This document shows positions 56,331 to 64,000 of a stretch of DNA of 64,000 nucleotides, one piece after another. Source of the stretch: Drechmeria coniospora (taxonomy: Eukaryota > Ascomycota > Sordariomycetes > Hypocreales > Ophiocordycipitaceae). Numbering within the stretch: position 1 is the first letter of the stretch; each line of letters begins with the position of its first letter. Below the pieces are notes generated by a model that saw only the letters and a program-made list of their open reading frames with translations, was not told the DNA's origin and ran no database searches. The position numbers were made by a program, and so were the translations under genes. The stretch is from contig NC_054389.1 in the NCBI RefSeq assembly GCF_001625195.1, positions 806,001 through 870,000 of the forward strand. Direction: 5' to 3'.

Positions 56331-57809
56331 TCGGTAGTATTATTATTATTAATTTTATTCCTTTTATCCTATAAGTTCGTTAGTAATAAGCTAGAATTAA
56401 TTCCAACCTTATTTTAAATATAATATAATTACTATACCTTATCTAAGCCTATATTGTCTTTTGTCTTAAAACTTTTGTATATCGAGCTTAGCGACAGGAA
56501 TAGTAAAGCTACCCTCTATTACGGAGGCACTCTTAGCCGGGGGCGTAGTACGCGTAATACTAGCGCAATAGGAGATCCTAGTGTTCGACGAATTAATTTA
56601 AATAACGGCCTTATAGCCGTCTATATACAATTAGTAAATAAGTCTAGAACTAATTCGAAACGTATTTGGAATATATATATACCTCTCCTAGTATAGGCGT
56701 ATTTACAAGTAGTTCCTAGTAAGGTAGTTAGTATTACTTAGACGTATATTCGAATTAATTCCAATACATACCGCTAGCGACTCTATATTTGCAATAACTT
56801 AGTTTACTGTAGCGGGGCCGCTATAAATACTGCGAAGTTATAGCGTTTGCTGTGCATTTATCTATACAGCCCTACGGCCTAGTATTTTATTGCCCTAAGG
56901 AACTGTACTTGTATATTGTGTTGGACTGTTATATTGGAGTACAGGAGGGCGGCTGTTTGTTACTAGTATTGTTGTCCTTGCAGGCTTTCTTAGTATCCAC
57001 TGCGGTATATTACCAGTAGCGAAATCGTTATACTATCCTAAATTGATTAGCAGTAGTATTAAAATATAGAGCAAGAAAATATATTTACTGTTAATAATTG
57101 TATTAAACTCGGACGTATTTAACCCAGATTGTAGCTCCTCTGAATCGACCTTATGCACGCGTTTATAGTAATATTTTAATAACGATATGCTGCTAAACTG
57201 ATCATTCTAAAATTAAACGGCTGTTAGTTTAAATATAATACGAATTAATTTAAATAAAGTTTTTACTATAACGCAAAGCCCAATATCGCTTCGATAGCGA
57301 TAAAATACTTCTCCTAGTACCAAAATTACCTCTCCTCGATTGTTTAATTGTAACGGCGGAATTATTTCGTCGGGTAGGCGGCGGCCCTTATTAAGGTACC
57401 GAAGATATCCTTAATGCGTTTTGTAGGACATAATGGACGGATTAATTGCAAATTTAACCTAATACTAGCAATAAGATAGTAGTGCGCGTAACGTAAAACA
57501 ATTCGAAGATAGGTATGCAATAATAATATAAATACAATACGAATTGGTTTGGAATAGAATAGCAATATATTCGTATAATGCATTTACGCAAGTAACTTTG
57601 CTATAGCAACCCATAAATATAAACAGCTCTTAGCGCAATAGCTTATAATCCTTTCGTAGCGTTTCTCAAAGAAAATACAAAGACAGGCACCGTACCTATA
57701 CAATTTATTTGCAATACAATAGAGTATAACTTTTGGAATCTATAATAATACGGTATGGAACTAGAACTATCTTTTACTTTAATAAGATACTGTAAAGTGG
57801 GTTGGAACC

Positions 57810-58736
57810 TCTTAAAATGAAAAGGGGAATTACCTCTTGGAATAAAGGGGTAAAATAGGAAGGGTGCGCAGTGGAAGTTCAGTTGCACGGACTATCCAAA
57901 ATGGATATCAATCGAGGCTGTTAGTAACAGCAGGAAGTGCACCAGTTAGTAACTGGGCAAGGAATACAGATTTGAACAAGTCAAATAGGAGTGCCAAGGG
58001 ACAATTCAGAAAAGAAAGACTATTGTGTTTCTTGTGCTTGCTTGCGCGCGTGCGTGTGTGTTTTCAGCGTGTGCATTATCCTAACTATCTAAGAGTGTAG
58101 GAAAGGGAGGACTATTTTATACCTGAGAGGTAGTACCTCAATCAGTGCAATGTGCACGTGTTGGAATTCTATCTGATTCCATACAATGCATCTCCGAACA
58201 ATCTGCTTGCATTCAATGCAGCTCTAAATACTCTGGTTGAGTCATACTGCAAGTTGGTTGCAACTAGCAGGGTTAATCAGTATTAGGGTTCGGTCGTAAC
58301 AGTACAGCAGCAGTACTGCAGTAGTCGAGCGGGCCAGTAGTAGTACTACTGGCAAGCAACTGCTAGTTGCAGTTGGGTGGGTCCTCCCGCGCAACAGTAG
58401 TACTGTTGGCGGGCAACTACTAGTAGTAGTTGGGAGCGCGTCAATTGACGGCCCGATCAATGATCTTACTTAGTCGACTAAGTACTACTTTGCACGTAAC
58501 GTGCGACAGTAGTAAATTGGCTGGGCAGTAGTACTGCCATCAATTGTACCAAGTCGGAGTAAGGAGAATTTGCATAGCAAGTGCAATTCGTCAACTCGAT
58601 ATACTACCTGTACGTACAGTACAGTGGTAGTATATGGGCAAGCAGTAGTACTACTGCCCGGTGTTGCAAATGGCAACACATAGGATAGTATCCTATTTGG
58701 GTAGTCTTACTAGTATAAATACCAGTAATTTTAACA
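57810..58736 (-). mobile_element. 927-bp LTR-like insertion in the right arm
   Basis: Absent from the left arm, which shows the empty site near 45829-45862. The insertion is flanked by GAACC at 57805-57809 and 58737-58741. Read on the minus strand it begins TGTTAAAATTACTGG and ends ATTTTAAGA, so it starts with TG as LTRs do and has near-complementary ends. Its GC content is normal and it contains a TATA-like GGTATAAAATAG on the minus strand and several CAGTAGTACTACTG-type palindromes. This fits a solo LTR, probably Ty1/copia-like, inserted after the arms decayed. The ends do not match a perfect TG...CA, so the family is uncertain. Confidence 0.65.
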
Positions 58737-58741
58737 GAACC

Positions 58742-59580
58742 AATTCCAATAAGGTATAGCGAAATGGTTTGGAACCGATTCCAATAAGATACAGCGAAGT
58801 AGTTCGAAATTAATTCTAATAAGGTACGGTAAAGTGGTTCGGAATTAATTCCACCAAAACATACATAAAGTGGTTAGAATTGATTCCAATAAGGTACGGC
58901 GAAGTAGTTTGGAACCGATTCCAATAAGATATAGCGAAGTGGTTCGAAATTAATTCTAATAAGGCACGGCGAAGTAGTTCGGAATTAATTCCACCAAAAC
59001 GTACATAAAGTAGTTAGAATTAATTCCAATAAGGTACGGCAAAGTAGTTCGGAACCGATTCCAATAAGGCATAGCGAAGTAGTTTAGAACCGATTCCAAT
59101 AAGGTACGGCGAAGTAGTTCGGAATTAATTCCACTAAGACGCACACAAAGTGGTTGGAACCGATTCCAATAAGGTACGGCGAAGTAGTTTGGAACCGATT
59201 CCAATAAGGCACGGCGAAGTAGTTTGGAACCGATTCCAATAAGGTACGGTAAAGTAGTTCGGAATTGATTCCACCAAGATGCATACAAAGTGGTTAGAAT
59301 TAATTCCAATAAGGTACGGCGAAGTGGTTTGGAACCGATTCCAATAAGGTACGGCGAAGTGGTTTGGAACCGATTCTAATAAGGTACGGCGAAGTAGTTC
59401 GGAATTAATTCCACCAAGACGCATACAAAGTGGTTAGAATTAATTCCAATAAGGTATGGCGAAGTAGTTTAGAACCGATTCCAATAAGGTACGGTAAAGT
59501 GGTTTGGAACCGATTCCAATAAGGTACGGCAAAGTGGTTCGGAATTAATTCCACCAAAACGCACAGGAAGTAGTTTGGAA
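58742..59580. repeat. 35-bp tandem array, right copy (about 24 units)
   Basis: Same unit as the left array in inverted orientation, but more than twice as many copies. Units alternate GGAACCGATTCC and GGAATTAATTCC cores, about every fourth to sixth unit carrying CACCAAAACGCA instead of AATAAGGTACGG. That suggests a higher-order repeat. Confidence 0.9.
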
Positions 59581-59940
59581 CTAATTCCAAGCGATAACTA
59601 ATTTGCAATATAGTAGACGTACTGTAACTTAAAGTTGTTTACAGCGCAGTGGACGCACTATAACTTAAAGTTGTTTACAGCGCAGTGGATGTACTGTAAT
59701 TAGCAGTTAGTTCCTAGCGCAATGGATGCCCTGTATTTTCCTAAGCACTGTAATTTCTAGGTACACAGTCTATTTTTTGGATATAAGTTGGAGTTCGAGC
59801 CGCAGTTCCTAGGAAGTATCTTTTAATTTTCCAAAAGTATTTACGCGAAAGGTTATGTACCGTAACCCGTTTTTTTTTATTGTGGCGTTGGTGTGGTCGA
59901 CTGAGGTACGCGAACTTTGGTCGTCTGAGATGCATACTCC

Positions 59941-60799
59941 TTTACCGTAGAGGCCGTAGTACAGTGCATGCACGGATACTTGGCTAGCAATTGCTGTAAT
60001 ACAGAGCACGGAACGACTACAGAGCATGACTACTGCGGTGGTTCAGGCGTAGGTATTACCGCTAGGTACTAGTAGGTACCTAGTACGGAGTAGATGTGCT
60101 TTATTACTTACATGTACCTGTACGTAGCACAACTAGGTGTCGGTAAAGGTCGTGACCAAGGCGAGTGGGCCCTTGTGGCTTGGGCCGGTTGCCAGATTCA
60201 GGGTTCTTGTACAACTACATCGTACAGTACGCATGCGGTACGAGCACTTATTACACCGACAGTGCAGTACGCTTGGGTGTTGCAAGTTATTCGGAGAAAA
60301 AGTATCCGTATTCCGTACAGCTCCTGTAATCAGCCACTGTAGCCCCGTGCAGCACCGAGTACAGAGTAGTATTAATACCTACTAGGTTGCATACTAGATA
60401 TTAGGCAAGTACGGAGTACCCAGTTCTTGGTATGTCTCGCGAGCCGTCAAGGACGATACTTGTCCGTCCTCCTCCAAGACATCCGCTCCCTAGCGGCAGG
60501 GGACCGCCCAAGCCAGGCACGGGGACTAGCAGCATCTAACCATCTAACCATCTAACCATCTAACCATCGAATCGTGCCACCCCACGCCGCACGCATCCGG
60601 CTGGTCGGCAGGATGCTCCGTCTCCCCCCTGGTTCGCCACGGTGGACGCCACGACGGCCAGGCAAGTTCCCATCCAGGGCCCTCTCGACGGCAGCGGCAT
60701 GCACCTACACCATGCTCGACTCTCCTCGACTCCCTTCGTCGCCATCCCGTCACATCCTCGGGCACGGTGAGATTGATTCCATCGTGTCGCCGACGAGCC
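59941..60799. other. intergenic region between the element and the permease
   Basis: This starts with the right TTTACC flank. Bases 60040-60420 carry TAGTACGGAGTA and related words. An 8-bp CATCTAAC run lies at 60533-60566. Bases 60570-60799 are GC-rich and likely the promoter and leader of the uracil-permease-like gene. No gene is supported. Confidence 0.6.
60533..60566. repeat. 8-bp tandem repeat CATCTAAC, four copies
   Basis: Four near-perfect copies upstream of the permease. Simple-sequence repeat with no visible function. Confidence 0.9.
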
Positions 60800-62623
60800 A
60801 TGGCCGTCAAGGCTCGCCTCAGGCGATGGGCCGGCAAGCTTGCCGTCGAGGCAGAGCCGGGCCTCACGTCGAGCCAACGCATGGTAGGCTCCATTCCGTC
60901 GTCGTCGGTCGGGCGATTCGCTCGTGGACGAGAAGGCTGACACGGTCTCGACCAGCTCACGAACCATGACCTCAAACCCGTCGAGCGCGAGCGTCGTCAA
61001 TGGGGCCCTTGGAACTTTGTCGGCTTCTGGATCGCCGATTCGCTCAACATCAACACGTGGATGATTTCGTCGTCGATGATTGTCGGCGGCCTCTCCTGGT
61101 GGCAGGCCTGGCTCTGCGTCTGGATCGGCTACGCCTTTGCCGCCTGCTTCATCGTCCTCACCGGCCGCATCGGCGCCGTGTACCACGTCGGCTTCCCCGT
61201 CGTCAGCCGGGCCTCGTTTGGCATCTGGGGGAGTCTCTGGCCCGTGCTGAACCGTGCGGCCATGGGTGCGTCGTGTCCCCCGTCTGCTTCTGCGTCCCCC
61301 GTCTGCTTTTCTGCGTCTCCCGTCCGCCTCTGCGTCTCCCGCTCACCGACGTTTGCAGCCTGCGTCTGGTACGGCGTGCAGGCCTACATCGGCGGCCACT
61401 GCGTCTACATCATGATCCGCTCCATCTGGCCCTCGTGGGACCGCACCGAGATGCCCGGTCCCTTCCCCCCCGGCGTCTCGAGCACGCCCGACTACGTCTC
61501 CTTTGTCATCTTCTGGCTCTGCTCGCTGCCGGCCATCTGGTTCCCCGTCCACAAGATCCGCCACCTCTTCACCGTCAAGGCCTTCTTCGTGCCGCCGGCG
61601 GGCGTCGCCTTTCTCGTCTGGGTCGTCGTCCGCGCCGGCGGCGTCGGCCCCATCGTCCAGCAGGGCAACACCATCCACGGCAGCGACCTCGCGTGGGAGT
61701 TTGTCAAGGGCGTCATGTCGTCGATTGCCAACTTTTCGACCCTCATCATCAACGACTGCGACTTTTCCCGCTTCGCCCGCAAGCCGAGGGACGCCCTCTG
61801 GTCCCAGCTCGTGGCCATCCCCGTGAGCTTCGCCGTGACGTCGTTCATCGGCATCATCGTCTCGTCGTCGTCGACCATCCTCTTCGGCGAGACCATCTGG
61901 GACCCGCTGAACCTGCTCGACATGCTGCTCGACGGCGCCAGCTCGGGCCAGCGCTTCGGCGTCTTCGTCATCGCCTTCGCCTTTGCCCTGGCCCAGCTCG
62001 GCACCAACATCGCCGCCAACTCGGTCTCGGCCGGCAGCGACATGACGGCGCTGCTGCCGCGCTACATCAACATCCGTCGCGGCGGCTACATCTGCGCCCT
62101 CGTCGGCCTCGCCATGTGCCCCTACAACCTGCTCACGAGCGCCAACAGCTTCACGACGTACCTGTCGGCCTACAGCGTCTTCCTGAGCTCCATCGCCGGC
62201 GTCATGGTGGCCGACTACTACGCCATCCGGAAGGGGTTCCTCCTCGTCCGGAAGCTGTACGACGGCCGCAGGACGGGGCCTTACTTTTACACGTGGGGCG
62301 TCCACTGGCGCGCCTACGCCGCCTACGTCGCGGGCATCCTCATCAACGTCGTCGGCTTCGCCGGCGCCGTCGGGGCCGAGGTGCCGGCGGCGGCGACGTA
62401 CATTTACAACGTCAACTTTTTCGGCGGCTTCCTCGTCTCGTCGCTCATGTACTGGGGCCTGTGCAAGATTTTTCCCGTGCCCGCGACGAGCGACCGCTGG
62501 ATGGAGGTGGGCGAGGATTCCGACGTCGTCCACGTCGCCTACGACGGTCAAGGGGATCAGGACGACGACGACGACGAGTTGAGGGTCGCGGTCCCGGAGA
62601 GCAAGGACGCGAAGCACGTGTGA
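60800..62623 (+). CDS. NCS1-family uracil permease-like transporter
   Basis: Plasma-membrane nucleobase/proton symporter of the Fur4/Dal4/Fui1 branch. Three exons, 60800-60883, 60956-61265 and 61359-62623, give 552 residues. Exon 1 encodes MAVKARLRRWAGKLAVEAEP; the first splice gives MLTNHDLKPVERERRQWGPW. Conserved blocks follow: NTWMISSSMIVGGLSWWQAW, GFPVVSRASFGIWGSLWPVL, MACVWYGVQAYIGG (made by the second splice), IANFSTLIINDCDFSRFARK and LAQLGTNIAANSVSAGSDMT. The second intron (93 nt) is a multiple of three without a stop and can be misread as coding. The C-terminus is acidic with a run of Asp. Uracil, uridine or allantoin as substrate cannot be decided from sequence. Confidence 0.92.
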
Positions 62624-62798
62624 CGGCGGTTTTTGACGTCGCCGTGCATCGTCGCATCTGGCCAGGCGGGCCAAGACGCCGCTTGTGGGGGTATCCGTGC
62701 AGCGACCGTGACCGGCACTGGCGTTGGCGGGATGGATGCACGGGTGCGACGGAACGGCCTGCGCACACGTTGCCGTTTGCTCCGTCGCATTGACGACT

Positions 62799-62835
<37 letters not shown>

Positions 62836-63290
62836 CGCCATGGTACGCGATGCCAAGGGCGTGGCCTGCGGGGTTTGGGCACGGCTACGTTGCGACGAGG
62901 GATGCTCGAGCGGACGGACAGGGACGTTGGAAAGTAGGAAGGGGTAATAATTTCCAACTCTGCATGTGACGGTGGTGGCCACTAATATGGGTACAACCCG
63001 GCCTCTGTCGTTCATGACTCGATCGACGTCCACGAGGCGGCCACGAGCTTGTCGCCGCCTGGCCATGCGCAGAAGGAAATGCGCCGAGGGGAATGCGCCG
63101 AGGGGAATGCGCCAAGGGCGACGATGGCCTCGGGCATGCCAACCCCCCGGCGACGATGCCATCTTCCAGGCGTAGCCTCCGTTTCGATCATCGACATGGC
63201 CGTCACGCCGCGGCCTTTTCTTGCTCTAGCCTTCCGCCGAGGTCGGCCACTCGCGTCGTGGTGGGTTCGCTGACATGCCGACGAATTTGT
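62624..63290. other. intergenic region with GAC microsatellite
   Basis: This holds a (GAC)n run at about 62792-62833 and a GCGCCGAGGGGAAT 14-bp repeat at about 63079-63113. Frames through the GAC run (poly-Asp, poly-Ser, poly-Thr) are artefacts. No gene is seen. Confidence 0.6.
62792..62833. repeat. GAC trinucleotide microsatellite
   Basis: About 13 copies of GAC/ACG with one early interruption, about 170 bp downstream of the permease stop. Confidence 0.95.
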
Positions 63291-63569
63291 CTACCAGACC
63301 AGCCCCCTCAGGTGCAGTTGGAGATCGTATATTTCCTTGCAGGACGGTACCTCGCCGACGGGTCTTTCCTCGAAATTGACACAATCCTTGCAGAGGTCCA
63401 ACTGCAACTGTTCAACCGCGGCACGCAAGTGCTTGAGCGTCGCATCGACGCTTTTGGGCTTGTTCGCATCGAGCAAGTCGCCGACACGATCCAGGTTTGG
63501 TCTGTCGACGCAATAGTTGCCGGCGAGAGCTCCCAACAGAAGCGGCGCCATGGCGAGGAGGTGGTGCAT
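63291..63569 (-). CDS. candidate small secreted cysteine-containing protein
   Basis: Single-exon frame of 92 residues. It starts MHHLLAMAPLLLGALAG, a plausible signal peptide, followed by a mostly polar mature part with four cysteines (residues 20, 60, 63 and 77) and a helical middle (VDATLKHLRAAVEQLQLDLC). No family recognised. Size, leader and even cysteine number suit a secreted effector-like protein. Expression and start are unproven, and a longer antisense or alternative frame cannot be excluded. Confidence 0.5.
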   Translation of the reverse strand: MHHLLAMAPLLLGALAGNYCVDRPNLDRVGDLLDANKPKSVDATLKHLRAAVEQLQLDLCKDCVNFEERPVGEVPSCKEIYDLQLHLRGLVW

Positions 63570-64000
63570 CGTGGCGATTTCGGTTCGGCTGTCGTTTTAT
63601 CTTGGAGAAGACGAATCTCTCGCCTACGGTTGGGATCTGGGACGCGAGCGGATTCTGCCGGGCCGAGGACGAGGTGTGATGAAGCGCAGGTCCCGTCCTC
63701 GCGACGCGGGCGACGTCGACTATTTATCCCCGGTTCCGGCGTCGAAGCCGACCTCGCCGCAGACGCGCCTACGGCGCAACCGAGCACACGGGAGAGCTGG
63801 AGGGAGCCGAACCATGGCTGCTGCATCGAAGCGAAGGCTCCGCAGCGTTTCCTCGACAGCAGGGCTAGCGGCAGCAGAGGAGCCGCCGGATGGGACGGAG
63901 CCAGGTCAGAGATGCAGGCGGCACAGCCGCGCTGTTACGTACGGATGCGCCGAGGAAGATGCGGCGGCGAATCCTTTGACGAGTCGACGACGAGCACACG
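63570..64000. other. window end, upstream of the small secreted protein
   Basis: GC-rich DNA with Arg/Ser/Pro-rich frames only. Probably the promoter of the minus-strand gene and the start of another gene's flank beyond the window. Nothing firm is seen. Confidence 0.4.

Larger units (their letters stand above)
45127..59940. mobile_element. 14.8-kb RIP-decayed element with long inverted arms
   Basis: The block is AT-rich and devoid of genes. Its left end GGAGTATGCATCTCAGA is repeated in inverted orientation at the right end, and TTTACC flanks both sides (45121-45126 and 59941-59946), consistent with a 6-bp target duplication. Inverted arms extend about 3.5 kb inwards on the left and 5.0 kb on the right, around a loop at about 48640-54940. 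Between 47634 and 56453 I see no open frame of 60 codons or more. Near the tips the arms differ almost only by C/T and G/A changes, as RIP would cause. Long termini and a 6-bp duplication are known for Maverick/Polinton elements, but no hallmark gene survives. A foldback element or two elements fused head to head are equally possible. Confidence 0.75.
54940..59940 (-). repeat. right inverted arm of the 14.8-kb element
   Basis: Reverse complement of the left arm in the same order. It is longer because of a 927-bp insertion (57810-58736) and a longer 35-bp array (58742-59580). Without these it is close in length to the left arm. Confidence 0.8.

Noticed and set aside
58956..59608. Repeated protein-like frames such as NYFAVPYWNRFQTT
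   Set aside because: These are translations of the 35-bp tandem DNA repeat (35 residues per three units) and not a protein repeat.
61000..62793. 597-codon plus-strand frame in the permease region
   Set aside because: Arg/His/Leu-rich shadow in another frame; the NCS1 transporter explains the locus.
62445..63162. Frames with poly-Asp, poly-Thr, poly-Ser or poly-Arg
   Set aside because: They translate the GAC microsatellite in different frames.

Overview
The window is nuclear DNA of a filamentous ascomycete. Genes carry short introns (47-139 nt) with GTNNGT donors, CTAAC-like branch sites and YAG acceptors. The proteins are typical of Pezizomycotina, and a gene-free AT-rich block shows the transition-rich decay left by repeat-induced point mutation (RIP). 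An order such as Hypocreales is plausible, but this is inference.

Layout. 1-1240: AT-richer intergenic DNA with GTACGGAGTAC-type words. 1241-3313 (+): amino-acid permease. 5020-6057 (+): membrane protein of unknown function. 6822-8799 (-): BEM1 polarity scaffold. 8800-15855: long gene-poor stretch with minisatellites. 15856-17510 (-): THP3-like SAC3/GANP protein, divergent from VPS36 (18050-20066, +). 20444-21640 (-): CENP-B-like DNA-binding protein. 22479-22820 (-): ATP synthase subunit K, divergent from an MTFP1-like protein (23159-24084, +). 25436-26365 (+): CUZ1-like AN1 zinc-finger protein. 26885-29858 (+): RAD4/XPC, convergent with a short DCC1-like gene (30094-30524, -). 32036-36643 (+): large RhoGEF. 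36872-37734 (-): REV7. 38893-40234 (+): PI31/Fub1-like protein. 40590-44024 (-): KAP114/importin-9. 45127-59940: gene-dead AT-rich element. 60800-62623 (+): NCS1 uracil-permease-like transporter. 63291-63569 (-): candidate small secreted protein.

Most genes are single-copy housekeeping functions: polarity (BEM1, RhoGEF), ESCRT-II sorting, DNA repair and cohesion (RAD4, REV7, DCC1), proteasome and stress (CUZ1, PI31), mitochondria (subunit K, MTFP1), nuclear import, and two plasma-membrane permeases near the edges. I see no biosynthetic cluster.

The most unusual structure is 45127-59940. It is about 14.8 kb long, begins and ends with the same sequence in inverted orientation, and is flanked on both sides by TTTACC. 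Its arms are about 3.5 and 5 kb and surround a loop of about 6.3 kb. Near the tips the arms differ almost only by transitions. A 67-codon reading frame is recognisable in both arms, and a younger LTR-like insertion of 927 bp sits in the right arm. I cannot assign it to a named transposon family.

Intron positions and protein lengths are my own reading. For every spliced gene the exon lengths were checked to add up to a multiple of three.
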